Shown here: positions 21,631 to 30,295 of the stretch, piece after piece
Layout of the letters: every line of letters begins with the position of its first letter
Position numbering within the stretch: position 1 is the stretch's first letter
Assembly (NCBI RefSeq): GCF_001424755.1
Contig: NZ_LMRF01000001.1
Span: 1,433,384-1,497,383, forward strand
DNA: 64,000 nt
Direction: 5' to 3'
Source: Marmoricola sp. Leaf446
GTDB taxonomy: Bacteria; Actinomycetota; Actinomycetes; Propionibacteriales; Nocardioidaceae
Translations under genes and position numbers: made by a program
Notes under the pieces: model-generated
What the model was told of the DNA's origin: nothing
Database searches by the model: none
What the model saw: only the letters and a program-made list of their open reading frames with translations

Positions 21631-24009
21631 CTACGGGGTGGGTGCGGTGGACGAGGTCGCCGGGGCGGACCTGCTGTCGGTCGGTGCGCTGCTGTCCGCC
21701 GGGGACGACGGCGCCGGCGCCTGCGTCGTGGTGCCGCTGGACGCGGAGGGCTCGGAGGAGGGCGAGCCGCTCGGAGCCGTGGATCCCGGGGCCTGCGGTG
21801 AGGTGCGGGGGGACTCCGGGGCGGCCGTGGCCGAGCTCGCGGAACTGCTCGAGGGGCTGGGTGAGCTGCTCGCGGTGGCCGACGCCGTCCCGGCCGCCAC
21901 CGGTGGCGCGCTGCCCAGGATGGCGACGATCTCGGCCTTGAAGCCCTCGAGCCGCGCCGCGACCTCCGCGAGCGGGTAGGAGGTGATGGTGCGGCCGAGC
22001 TCGGTCAGCCGGCCCCAGACCTCGCCCAGGGCGAGCAGCTGCTCCTCGCCCGGCTCGCTCCCCACCGAGAGGACCAGCTGGTTGGCGATGGCCGCCGTGA
22101 TGCAGCGGTAGCAGTCGTAGTTGGCGGCGACCGCGAGGTTCTGCGGGACGATCACCCGCGCGTCGTCCATCACCAGGACGACCTGGAAGGCGACGGCGAC
22201 GGTCACGCAGTTGGAGCACGACGCGTAGGCGCGAGCCTCGTTGACCTGGAGCACCTCGTCGCCCTCGGCCCACACCAGGGCGAACGCCACGTCGTAGGAC
22301 ACGCTGTCGTCGCGCGTGTTGACGGCGAGGGCCTGGTTGTCGCCCTGTGACGGGGGGAGCGGCCGGTCGAAGGGGAACACCCACGGCTGCTCCGCGCCCT
22401 CGCCCGCCCCGCTCGCGTCGCCCGCGTCGCCCGTGTCGCTGGGCACGAGCACCATCGCCAGCCGCGGCTTCGCCTTGGTGGGCAGCCGCTCGCCCGTCCC
22501 GAAGGTCGCGGCCAGCGGGTCGGAGCCCGCCAGGCGCCGTTCGGCGGCGGCTCCCGTGACCGAGGCCGACGCAGCCGGGGCGGCTTCGACGGCCGGCCCG
22601 GTCGCCGCACCGGGCAGGGCGGCGGTCAGGAGGCCCTTCTCGTCGGGCCCGATGGGCCGGTAGGCGCCCGGGCGCGGGGCCCAGGCGAAGGACAGGAAGA
22701 TCGCGACGGCGGCCACGAGCGCCACGGCCGCGGCCCGACGGCCGACGGAGCCGCGGCTCCAGGCCACCAGCCCGGTGCTCCAGCGCAGCACGAGGCGGCC
22801 GAGGATCATCCCCCCGGCCACGACGGGCAGGACGACGGCCAGCACCTGGACCACCTGGGCGGCGACGTCGACGGGGTCGCCCTGGGACCAGGCGGCGCCG
22901 ACGGCCGAGGAGCTGTCGCCCACCGCGGACCAGGCGGAGCCGACCAGCCGGGGGAAGGCCTTGACGAGCGTGAACAGCATGAAGGCCATGAGCGGCACGG
23001 TCACCAGCACCCAGGCCGTGATGACGACCCGTGCCCAGGGCTTGAGCACGCGGTTCTCGTCGTCGCGCCAGTGGTGCGGCAGCAGGCCCAGGAGCGTGGG
23101 CCGGATGCGCTGGTAGAGGTCGGGGACACCGGTGAGGTCGGCGAGCACGTGGTAGCCGTCGAAGCGGAGCAGGGGCATCAGCTGCTGCACCATCTGCAGG
23201 ACCTGCGTGGCCACGAGGAGCAGCAGGGCGTCCCAGCCGGTGGCCCGCCAACCGACGAACGTGAGCACCACCACGACCGCGTTGAAGTAGAGCCCCCCCA
23301 GGTCCGTGCGCAGCCGTCCTGCGCGGGGGAGGCGATAGCTGTCGGTCACGTCGGTGTAGAACGCCGGCCAGACCAGGTAGAGGCCGGCACCGATGACCCC
23401 GGGCACGGCACCGCCGTAGCGGGCGGCGGCCGCGTGGCCGAACTCGTGGAACCCGCCCGACAGCACGGTCACCACGAAGACCAGGAGCAGCAGGTGGGGC
23501 CGTTCGAAGGCGTCGTACGCCGCCGGGCCCAGCCCGTGCCGGAAGAAGACCCACCCGGTGACGGCGAGGAAGGCCAGCACCACCGCGCCCATGACGGTCG
23601 GGCGGAAGAGGATGCGGAACGGGTCGGTGATGCGGCGCGTGGAGGCAGGGTCGGTGACCTTGAACCGCATCTTCAGCCCGAGGAGGGGGTCGGAGCGCTT
23701 CAGGGCCGGCTCGCTGCCGTCGGCCAGCTTGAGCAGCCCCAGTGGCCGGAGCTGTTGGTCGACCAGCGTGGCGACGACCTCGGGGGTCACCTCACGTCGG
23801 ACGCGCTCGCGCACCCGGGCGGCGACCTCCTCCGGGCTGCTGTGGCCGTCGATGGCGTCGAGGACGGCGTACAGCAGCGGGGTGAGCTGCAGGGTCTGTC
23901 CGTCACCACGGCGGACCAGGGCCGGTGGGGTCCGGTAGCCGGACCCCACCATGGTCCCGAGCAGCTGCAGGCCGTCGGCGCGCGCCGGCGCGTCGACGAG
24001 CGCGGTCAC
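21631..24009 (-). CDS. Membrane M50-type zinc metallopeptidase with PqqD-like N-terminus
   Basis: 792 residues. Residues about 15-95 look like a PqqD-like winged helix that in other systems binds peptide substrates. A membrane domain (about 135-470) holds FHEFGHA with the zinc motif HEFGH at 188-192, and LRFDGYHVLADL (about 281-292) as the likely third-ligand motif of site-2 proteases. A luminal/extracellular C-terminal region follows the last helix (about 440): a segment with paired cysteines in ASCSNC and YDCYRC that occurs in many uncharacterised actinobacterial proteins, then a Ser/Pro/Thr-rich tail of about 100 residues. GTG start overlaps the upstream gene's stop by 4 bases, so it is coupled to the repeat protein, a plausible substrate. 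Often annotated as putative peptide zinc metalloprotease; no known function. Confidence 0.8.
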   Translation of the reverse strand: MTALVDAPARADGLQLLGTMVGSGYRTPPALVRRGDGQTLQLTPLLYAVLDAIDGHSSPEEVAARVRERVRREVTPEVVATLVDQQLRPLGLLKLADGSEPALKRSDPLLGLKMRFKVTDPASTRRITDPFRILFRPTVMGAVVLAFLAVTGWVFFRHGLGPAAYDAFERPHLLLLVFVVTVLSGGFHEFGHAAAARYGGAVPGVIGAGLYLVWPAFYTDVTDSYRLPRAGRLRTDLGGLYFNAVVVVLTFVGWRATGWDALLLLVATQVLQMVQQLMPLLRFDGYHVLADLTGVPDLYQRIRPTLLGLLPHHWRDDENRVLKPWARVVITAWVLVTVPLMAFMLFTLVKAFPRLVGSAWSAVGDSSSAVGAAWSQGDPVDVAAQVVQVLAVVLPVVAGGMILGRLVLRWSTGLVAWSRGSVGRRAAAVALVAAVAIFLSFAWAPRPGAYRPIGPDEKGLLTAALPGAATGPAVEAAPAASASVTGAAAERRLAGSDPLAATFGTGERLPTKAKPRLAMVLVPSDTGDAGDASGAGEGAEQPWVFPFDRPLPPSQGDNQALAVNTRDDSVSYDVAFALVWAEGDEVLQVNEARAYASCSNCVTVAVAFQVVLVMDDARVIVPQNLAVAANYDCYRCITAAIANQLVLSVGSEPGEEQLLALGEVWGRLTELGRTITSYPLAEVAARLEGFKAEIVAILGSAPPVAAGTASATASSSPSPSSSSASSATAAPESPRTSPQAPGSTAPSGSPSSEPSASSGTTTQAPAPSSPADSSAPTDSRSAPATSSTAPTP

Positions 24010-25418
24010 GGCGCCGTGGTGGTGGTGCCCTGGTCCGCGCCCCCGGCAGTGCCGTCGGTCGCGGGGGCGGGCTCAGGCGCGGGCTCGGGAGCCGACGCCA
24101 CGGCCTCGGTCGTGGTGTCGGTGCCATCGGCCGAGGCGGTGTCGGTGTCCGGCGGCTCGATCGAGCCCTGGTCGATGGCCGAGGTCTGCTCCGAGGTGGC
24201 CTCGGCGGAACCGGTGATCGACTGGGTGATGATGGCGTCCTGCTGGGCGAGGGCCGTGGCTTCGGAGTTCTCCGAGAGGATGTTGGCCGCCACAGAGGCG
24301 TCGATGGGTGCCGCGACGTTGGCGTTGGCCGCCACCGCGCCGTTGATGGGCGCCGCGAGGTCGGCGTCGAGGTCGACGTTGACGTCCACGTTGAGCAGGT
24401 CGCCCTTGAGCAGGTCGCCGGTGTCGAGACCCTCGAGGGTGTCGGTGACGTCGTCGACCACGCCACCCACGGTGCCGACCAGGTTGCCGGCCGCGTCGAG
24501 CACCTGGCCGGTCAGCGGGTCGAGCGAGCCCACCACGTTGCCGGCGGAGTCGACGACGTTGCCGGTGGCGCCGTCGAGGACACCGACCACGTTGCCGGCC
24601 GAGTCCAGGACCTGCGTGCCGTCGACCAGCCCGGTCACCGTGCCGAGGACGTCGCCGGCGACCCCCGTGACCTGTCCTGTGACGGGGTCCAGCGTGCCGA
24701 CCACGTTGCCGGCGGAGTCGACGACGTTGCCGGTGGCGCCGTCGAGGACACCGACCACGTCACCGGTCGGACCGGCGACGGACGCGCCGTCGACGAGCCC
24801 CGTGAGCGAGCCGACCACGGCGCCGGTGCTGTCGGTGACGAGCCCCGTGGCCTCGTTCAGGGTGCCGACGACGGTGCCGTCGGCACCCACCACGTCGCCC
24901 GTCGCCTCGTCGAGGGTGCCCAGCAGCTCGCCGGTGGAACCGACCACCAGGGCACCGTCGACCGGAGCCGCGGCGGAGGCGGCCTGGTCGGCGTCGGGAG
25001 CGGTGGCGTCGTCGACCGAGGTGGTGGCGGCCAGCGCGGGCTCGTCGCCGTCGGCGGTGCCGGTCTCCCCGGTGGCGGTGCCCGGGGTCGTGGTGTCGGA
25101 CTGGTCGATGGTGCTGTCCTGGATGCCGGTCGCGGACGCATCGGCGTCGATGGTCTGCGTGACCTGCACGCCCTGGTCGGCCAGCGCCTGCGACGTCGAG
25201 CCGTCGGAGAGCAGGTTGGCGCTCACGGCAGCGTCGATCGGGGCCGCCACGTTCGCGTTCAGCGCGACGGCGAGGTCGATGGGTGCCGCACCGTCGATGG
25301 CGAGGTCGACGTCGGCGGCGAGGTCGAGGATCGAGACGACCTCCTTGTCCGGGAGGGCCGTCACCCCCTCGGACGCCAGGTCCTCGGCCGTGATGGGTGC
25401 GTACTCGTCGGTGCTCAT
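24006..25418 (-). CDS. Repetitive acidic protein coupled to the M50 peptidase; unknown function
   Basis: 470 residues, no signal peptide or membrane segment at the N-terminus and no cysteine. Three parts: (1) a domain around residues 30-110 with NANVAAPIDAAVSANLLS; (2) nine tandem 18-20-residue repeats (about 155-325) of the type VxDSAGNVVGxLDxxTG, arranged in 56-residue triplets; (3) a second copy of the first domain (about 340-420, NANVAAPIDASVAANILS), then an Ala/Pro/Glu tail. The repeats resemble small beta-strand repeats such as DUF3659, which I cannot verify. ATG 25418 has an AGGGA ribosome site. First gene of a two-gene unit with the M50 peptidase; candidate substrate or scaffold. Confidence 0.7.
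   Translation of the reverse strand: MSTDEYAPITAEDLASEGVTALPDKEVVSILDLAADVDLAIDGAAPIDLAVALNANVAAPIDAAVSANLLSDGSTSQALADQGVQVTQTIDADASATGIQDSTIDQSDTTTPGTATGETGTADGDEPALAATTSVDDATAPDADQAASAAAPVDGALVVGSTGELLGTLDEATGDVVGADGTVVGTLNEATGLVTDSTGAVVGSLTGLVDGASVAGPTGDVVGVLDGATGNVVDSAGNVVGTLDPVTGQVTGVAGDVLGTVTGLVDGTQVLDSAGNVVGVLDGATGNVVDSAGNVVGSLDPLTGQVLDAAGNLVGTVGGVVDDVTDTLEGLDTGDLLKGDLLNVDVNVDLDADLAAPINGAVAANANVAAPIDASVAANILSENSEATALAQQDAIITQSITGSAEATSEQTSAIDQGSIEPPDTDTASADGTDTTTEAVASAPEPAPEPAPATDGTAGGADQGTTTTAP
24532..24760. repeat. 61-bp perfect direct repeat inside the repetitive protein gene
   Basis: Positions 24532-24592 and 24700-24760 are identical by eye over 61 bases, offset 168 bp (56 codons, three protein repeat units). 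Identity at synonymous positions indicates a recent duplication or gene conversion. Confidence 0.8.
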
Positions 25419-25439
25419 GCGGTGTCCCTCTCCCTGGGT

Positions 25440-25463
25440 CGACCGGTGGGCGTGGACCGGTCG
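25440..25463 (-). promoter_or_regulatory. Operator-like inverted repeat upstream of the repeat protein/M50 unit
   Basis: CGACCGGT (25440-25447) and ACCGGTCG (25456-25463) form a perfect 8-bp inverted repeat with an 8-base spacer, 21 bases before the start at 25418. It could be an operator or a short leader hairpin. The remaining gap to sufR (25464-25660) shows no gene. Confidence 0.4.
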
Positions 25464-25660
25464 GACGGTTCTGTGTCGTGGGGACCCGTCCGCAGCCGGC
25501 GCGTGGGTCCTCGGTGGGGAGACGCGCCGACCCGTCGGTCGTGACGGCCCCCGGCCCTTCCTACCCTCGGAGAAGCGGATCCACACCGAGTTCCCGGGAT
25601 CCCGACGCAGCGGCGACCGGGTAAGGGGAGCCTTATTTGAAAGGCCCCCATCATTAAGAG

Positions 25661-25676
25661 CACACTTGCGTTGTGG
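25661..25676 (+). promoter_or_regulatory. SufR operator overlapping the -10 and start codon of sufR
   Basis: ACACT (25662-25666), five bases, TGTGG (25672-25676). The mycobacterial SufR site is, from memory, ACACT-N5-TGTGA; this differs in one base. The hexamer CACACT (25661-25666) sits 6 bases before the sufR GTG at 25673, in the position of a leaderless -10, so repressor binding would block both -10 and start. Confidence 0.55.
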
Positions 25677-26428
25677 AAATCCCGAGCCAGAGCCTCGCCC
25701 CCGGCGCCACCGGCGTCGTGGACGGGCACGACCGGCCGACGCGTGAGCGCGTCGCCCGCTCGATCCTGGACAACGGGCCCTCCACCGCGGCCGTGCTGGC
25801 CCAGCGGCTCGGCCTCACGCCCGCCGCCGTGCGCCGCCACCTCGACCAGCTGATCGAGGAGGGCACGCTCGAGTCCCGCGAGGCCCGCAACGTCGGTGCC
25901 CGCGGCCGTGGCCGTCCCGCCCGGGCCTTCGCCCTGACCGAGACCGGCCGCGACCGGTTCGACCAGGCCTACGACGACCTCGCCGTCCAGGCGATGCGCT
26001 TCCTGGCCGAGACCGGCGGCGACGCGGCCGTGCGTGCCTTCGCCGAGCGACGTGCCTCGCAGATCGAGCGACGCTTCGCCGACCTCAGCGACGAGCACCC
26101 CGAGCTGGTGGCGAGCGAGGCCCTGGCGCGGGTGCTCTCCGAGGACGGCTACGCCGCCGCGGTCCGCGACGTGCCGGTGGGTGAGCAGCTGTGCCAGCAG
26201 CACTGCCCCGTGTCCCACGTCGCCCACGAGTTCCCCCAGCTGTGCGAGGCCGAGACCGAGGCCATCGGCCGCATGCTCGGCCGCCACGTCCAGCGCCTGG
26301 CCACCATCGCCCACGGCGACGGCGTCTGCACCACCTGCATCCCCTCGGCACCCGGCACGACCGGCGCCGAGTCCCGCACCACGACCGCATCGACCACCGC
26401 TCCCCAAGGCAAGGAGATCGTCACATGA
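25673..26428 (+). CDS. sufR: Fe-S cluster assembly repressor SufR
   Basis: 251 residues. Winged-helix regulator with a C-terminal cluster-binding region. The DNA-binding helix is in [20 protein letters not shown] (about residues 37-56). Cysteines for a [4Fe-4S] cluster lie in LCQQHCPVS, in FPQLCEAE and in GVCTTC near the C-terminus. In cyanobacteria and mycobacteria SufR represses the suf operon when cluster supply is adequate. The GTG start is weak on ribosome-site grounds but fits a leaderless transcript. The stop overlaps the sufB ATG (ATGA). Confidence 0.92.
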   Translation: MEIPSQSLAPGATGVVDGHDRPTRERVARSILDNGPSTAAVLAQRLGLTPAAVRRHLDQLIEEGTLESREARNVGARGRGRPARAFALTETGRDRFDQAYDDLAVQAMRFLAETGGDAAVRAFAERRASQIERRFADLSDEHPELVASEALARVLSEDGYAAAVRDVPVGEQLCQQHCPVSHVAHEFPQLCEAETEAIGRMLGRHVQRLATIAHGDGVCTTCIPSAPGTTGAESRTTTASTTAPQGKEIVT

Positions 26429-27843
26429 CGTCCATCGAGGAGCTCAACCCCGAGCTCAAGGGCATCGGCCGCTACGAGTTCGGCTGGTCCGACAAGAACG
26501 ACGTCGGCGCCAACGCCACGCGCGGCCTCAACGAGGACGTCGTGCGCAACATCTCCGCGCTCAAGAGCGAGCCGCAGTGGATGCTCGACCTGCGCCTCAA
26601 GGGCCTCAAGCTCTTCGGCCGCAAGCCCATGCCGACCTGGGGCTCCGACCTCGACGGCATCGACTTCGACAACATCAAGTACTTCGTGCGGTCCACCGAG
26701 AAGCAGGCCCAGACCTGGGACGACCTGCCCGAGGACATCAAGAACACCTACGACAAGCTGGGCATCCCCGAGGCCGAGAAGGCCCGTCTGGTCTCCGGCG
26801 TCGCCGCGCAGTACGAGTCCGAGGTCGTCTACCACGCGATCAACGAGGAGCTCGAGGCCCAGGGAGTGCTGTTCCTGGACACCGACACCGCCCTCAAGGA
26901 GCACCCCGAGATCTTCGAGGAGTACTTCGGCACCGTCATCCCCGTCGGTGACAACAAGTTCTCCGCGCTGAACTCCGCGGTGTGGTCCGGCGGCTCGTTC
27001 ATCTACGTGCCCAAGGGCGTCCACGTCGAGATCCCGCTGCAGGCCTACTTCCGGATCAACACCGAGAACATGGGCCAGTTCGAGCGCACGCTGATCATCG
27101 CCGACGAGGGCTCCTACGTGCACTACGTCGAGGGCTGCACCGCGCCGATCTACTCCTCGGACTCGCTGCACTCCGCGGTCGTGGAGATCATCGTCAAGAA
27201 GAACGCCCGGGTGCGCTACACGACCATCCAGAACTGGTCCAACAACGTCTACAACCTGGTGACCAAGCGCGCGACCTGCGAGGCCGGCGCCACCATGGAG
27301 TGGGTCGACGGCAACATCGGCTCCAAGGTGACGATGAAGTACCCCGCGGTCTACCTCATGGGCGAGCACGCCAAGGGCGAGACCCTGTCCATCGCCTTCG
27401 CCGGCGAGGGCCAGCACCAGGACGCCGGCGCCAAGATGGTGCACGCCGCGCCCAACACGTCCAGCTCGATCCTGAGCAAGTCGGTGGCGCGTGGTGGCGG
27501 CCGGACGTCCTACCGCGGCCTGATCCAGGTCAACGAGGGCGCCCACGGCTCCAAGAGCAACGTGCTGTGCGACGCGCTCCTGGTCGACCAGATCAGCCGC
27601 TCCGACACCTACCCCTACGTCGACATCCGCGAGGACGACGTCTCCATGGGCCACGAGGCGAGCGTCTCGAAGGTCTCCGACGACCAGCTGTTCTACCTGA
27701 TGTCGCGGGGCATGGAGGAGGACGAGGCCATGGCGATGATCGTGCGCGGCTTCGTCGAGCCGATCGCCAAGGAGCTCCCCATGGAGTACGCCCTGGAGCT
27801 CAACCGCCTCATCGAGCTCCAGATGGAGGGCGCGGTCGGCTGA
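26425..27843 (+). CDS. sufB: Fe-S cluster assembly scaffold SufB
   Basis: 472 residues. Scaffold of the SufBCD complex on which [Fe-S] clusters are built. Nearly all of the protein aligns with SufB: the N-terminal [40 protein letters not shown] with a conserved cysteine, and the C-terminal [15 protein letters not shown] and [17 protein letters not shown]. No intein is present, unlike several mycobacterial SufB proteins. ATG overlaps the sufR stop by 4 bases and has AAGGAGA upstream. Confidence 0.97.
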   Translation: MTSIEELNPELKGIGRYEFGWSDKNDVGANATRGLNEDVVRNISALKSEPQWMLDLRLKGLKLFGRKPMPTWGSDLDGIDFDNIKYFVRSTEKQAQTWDDLPEDIKNTYDKLGIPEAEKARLVSGVAAQYESEVVYHAINEELEAQGVLFLDTDTALKEHPEIFEEYFGTVIPVGDNKFSALNSAVWSGGSFIYVPKGVHVEIPLQAYFRINTENMGQFERTLIIADEGSYVHYVEGCTAPIYSSDSLHSAVVEIIVKKNARVRYTTIQNWSNNVYNLVTKRATCEAGATMEWVDGNIGSKVTMKYPAVYLMGEHAKGETLSIAFAGEGQHQDAGAKMVHAAPNTSSSILSKSVARGGGRTSYRGLIQVNEGAHGSKSNVLCDALLVDQISRSDTYPYVDIREDDVSMGHEASVSKVSDDQLFYLMSRGMEEDEAMAMIVRGFVEPIAKELPMEYALELNRLIELQMEGAVG

Positions 27844-27961
27844 GCCGGCGGAGCCGGCACAGCCGACCAGCGGGGCTGCTCGTCCTCGCTGGCGCTCGTC
27901 CTCGGTGTGGTTGCCGCGCTGCCGGCCCTCACCCCGTCCACAGAACTACCGAAAGAGTCTC
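27844..27961. repeat. sufB-sufD gap with GC-rich repeats
   Basis: This 118-bp gap is unusual in an otherwise tightly packed operon. It starts with GCCGGC-GGA-GCCGGC, able to form a 6-bp hairpin, and contains the direct repeat GCTCGTCCTCG twice (about 27878 and 27894). Such CTCGTCCTCGCTGG-type sequence is common as intergenic repeat in high-GC actinobacteria. No gene is seen. Confidence 0.35.
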
Positions 27962-29188
27962 GTGACTGTTGCAACCGAATCCGTGCGCGACGCGCTCGAG
28001 GTGCCGGAGGGGTCCCAGGTGGTCTCCCACCTGAACCCCCCGGCGTCCTACGACCTGGCCGACCACCCGGCGCCCACCGGGCGCGAGGAGGTGTGGCGCT
28101 TCACCCCGTTGAAGCGGCTCCGCGGCATCCTCGACGGCGAGGCGTCCGACGCCTCGCTGACCTGGACGACCTCGCTGCCCGAGGGCGTCACGATGTCGAC
28201 CATCACCGCGCAGGAGGCACGTGACCTCGGTGAGCTCGGGCCCAACGAGCGGCCCGCCGCGCTGGCCGTGGCCAACGCGGGCGGGGCCGTGCTCGTCGAC
28301 GTGCCCGCCGAGCTGGTCGCCGACGAGCCGCTGGTCATCGACCTGTCCGGCACGTCGGCCGACGACCTCGTGTGGGGTCACCTGGTCTTCCGGGTCGGTC
28401 ACCACGCCGAGGTGACGATCGTGGTGACCCACACCGGGTCCGCGCGCTACTGCGCCACCACGTCCTACCTCGTCGGCGAGGGCGCTCAGGTCGACGTCGT
28501 CAGCCTCCAGGACTGGGACGACGACGCGGTCCACCTGGGCCGCGACGCGATCAGCGTCGGTCGCGACGCGCGCGTCAAGCACACCTCGATCAGCTTCGGG
28601 GGCGACCTGGTGCGGATGCACGCCAACGTCTCGTACGCCGGCCCGGGCGGTGAGTCCGAGCTGCTCGGCCTCTACTTCGCCGACGAGGGCCAGCACCTCG
28701 AGCACCGGCTCTTCGTCGACCACGACGCCCCGCGCACCCAGAGCAACGTCCTCTACAAGGGCGCGCTGCAGGGCAAGGGCGCCCACACGGTGTGGATCGG
28801 CAACGTCCTGATCCGCAAGGTGGCCGAGGGCATCGAGACCTACGAGGAGAACCGCAACCTCGTCCTCACCGACGGCTGCCAGGCCGACTCCGTGCCCAAC
28901 CTGGAGATCGAGACCGGCGAGATCGAGGGCGCCGGGCACGCCTCGGCGACGGCCCGGTTCGACGACCAGCAGCTGTTCTACCTCCGCTCGCGCGGGGTCA
29001 CCGAGCAGGAGGCCCGCCGCCTCGTGCTGCACGGCTTCTTCCACGACCTGATCCGCAAGGTCGGCGTCCCGTCGCTCGAGGAGCGGCTGACCGCCACCGT
29101 CGAGGAGGAGCTGTCGAAGAACGTGTTCCGGGCCGACCACGTCGCGCCCGTGGACCAGCCGACGGTCGCCGCGGAGGCCGGCGCCTGA
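27962..29188 (+). CDS. sufD: Fe-S cluster assembly protein SufD
   Basis: 408 residues. Paralogue of SufB in the SufBCD complex, needed for iron entry. Seen: EEVWRFTPLKRLRG near the N-terminus, the beta-helix core, HVLYKGALQGKG-like segment SNVLYKGALQGKGAHTVW and the C-terminal DDQQLFYLRSRGVTEQEAR with VLHGFFHDLIRK. GTG 27962 is chosen because the family homology starts soon after it; the ribosome site GAAAGAG is modest. The stop overlaps the Rieske gene by one base. Confidence 0.96.
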   Translation: MTVATESVRDALEVPEGSQVVSHLNPPASYDLADHPAPTGREEVWRFTPLKRLRGILDGEASDASLTWTTSLPEGVTMSTITAQEARDLGELGPNERPAALAVANAGGAVLVDVPAELVADEPLVIDLSGTSADDLVWGHLVFRVGHHAEVTIVVTHTGSARYCATTSYLVGEGAQVDVVSLQDWDDDAVHLGRDAISVGRDARVKHTSISFGGDLVRMHANVSYAGPGGESELLGLYFADEGQHLEHRLFVDHDAPRTQSNVLYKGALQGKGAHTVWIGNVLIRKVAEGIETYEENRNLVLTDGCQADSVPNLEIETGEIEGAGHASATARFDDQQLFYLRSRGVTEQEARRLVLHGFFHDLIRKVGVPSLEERLTATVEEELSKNVFRADHVAPVDQPTVAAEAGA

Positions 29189-29514
29189 TGGCCTTCCAGC
29201 GCGCCTGCGCCCTCGCGGACCTGACCCCCGACCGGCCCCTGCGGGTCGAGGTCGAGGGCGTCGACGTCGCCGTGGTGCGCCACGGCGAGGAGGTCTTCGC
29301 CATCGAGGACGAGTGCAGCCACGCCGCGGTCGCGCTCTCCGAGGGCGACGTGGAGGACTGCACCATCGAGTGCTGGCTGCACGGCTCGCGCTTCGACCTC
29401 CGCACCGGCAAGCCCACCGGCCTTCCGGCCACCGAACCCGTTCCCGTCTTCGCCGTCCGACTCGACGGCGACGACGTCCTCATCGACCCCGACACCACTC
29501 TGGGAGACAACTGA
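29188..29514 (+). CDS. Rieske-type ferredoxin of the suf operon
   Basis: 108 residues. Small soluble [2Fe-2S] protein with the Rieske ligands Cys43-X-His45 and Cys62-X2-His65. Similar genes lie in suf operons across actinobacteria, where the protein may feed electrons to cluster assembly; this role is inferred from position. ATG overlaps the sufD stop (TGATG); sufC starts one base after its stop. Confidence 0.93.
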   Translation: MAFQRACALADLTPDRPLRVEVEGVDVAVVRHGEEVFAIEDECSHAAVALSEGDVEDCTIECWLHGSRFDLRTGKPTGLPATEPVPVFAVRLDGDDVLIDPDTTLGDN

Positions 29515-29515
29515 C

Positions 29516-30292
29516 ATGGCAACGCTCGAGATCAAGGACCTGCACGTCGCGGTCGCCGCGTCCGACGAGGACGGGGGCACCGAGGGGTTCAAGCAGATCC
29601 TCAAGGGCGTCGACCTCACCATCCGCGACGGTGAGACCCACGCGATCATGGGGCCCAACGGCTCCGGCAAGTCGACCCTGGCCTACTCCATCGCGGGGCA
29701 CCCGAAGTACACCGTCACGCAGGGCTCGGTGACCCTCGACGGCGTCGACGTGCTCTCGATGAGCGTCGACGAGCGCGCCCGCGCCGGACTGTTCCTCGCG
29801 ATGCAGTACCCCGTGGAGGTGCCCGGCGTGTCCGTCGCCAACTTCCTGCGCACCGCCAAGACGGCCATCGACGGCGAGGCGCCCAAGCTGCGCACGTGGG
29901 TCAAGGACGTCAACGCCGCCATGGAGCAGGTCAAGATGGACACCGCCTTCGCGCAGCGCTCGGTCAACGAGGGCTTCTCCGGCGGCGAGAAGAAGCGTCA
30001 CGAGATCGTCCAGCTGGAGCTGCTCGACCCCAAGGTCGCGGTGCTCGACGAGACCGACTCCGGCCTCGACATCGACGCGCTCAAGATCGTCTCCGAGGGC
30101 GTGAACCGCTTCAAGGCCAACGCCGACAAGGGCGTGCTGCTGATCACGCACTACACCCGCATCCTGCGCTACATCACCCCCGACTTCGTGCACGTCTTCG
30201 TCGACGGCCGGATGGTCGAGCAGGGCGGGCCCGAGCTCGCCGACGAGCTCGAGGCGCACGGCTACGACAAGTACGTCACGGCGAAGGCCTGA
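29516..30292 (+). CDS. sufC: Fe-S cluster assembly ATPase SufC
   Basis: 258 residues. ABC-type ATPase of the SufBCD complex. Walker A GPNGSGKST, the signature FSGGEKKRHE, Walker B VAVLDETDSGLDID and the H-loop ITHYTRIL are intact; MQYPVEVPGV is typical of SufC. ATG one base after the Rieske gene, with GGGAGACAA upstream. Acts in the cytosol to drive conformational change in SufBD. Confidence 0.97.
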   Translation: MATLEIKDLHVAVAASDEDGGTEGFKQILKGVDLTIRDGETHAIMGPNGSGKSTLAYSIAGHPKYTVTQGSVTLDGVDVLSMSVDERARAGLFLAMQYPVEVPGVSVANFLRTAKTAIDGEAPKLRTWVKDVNAAMEQVKMDTAFAQRSVNEGFSGGEKKRHEIVQLELLDPKVAVLDETDSGLDIDALKIVSEGVNRFKANADKGVLLITHYTRILRYITPDFVHVFVDGRMVEQGGPELADELEAHGYDKYVTAKA

Positions 30293-30295
30293 GCC

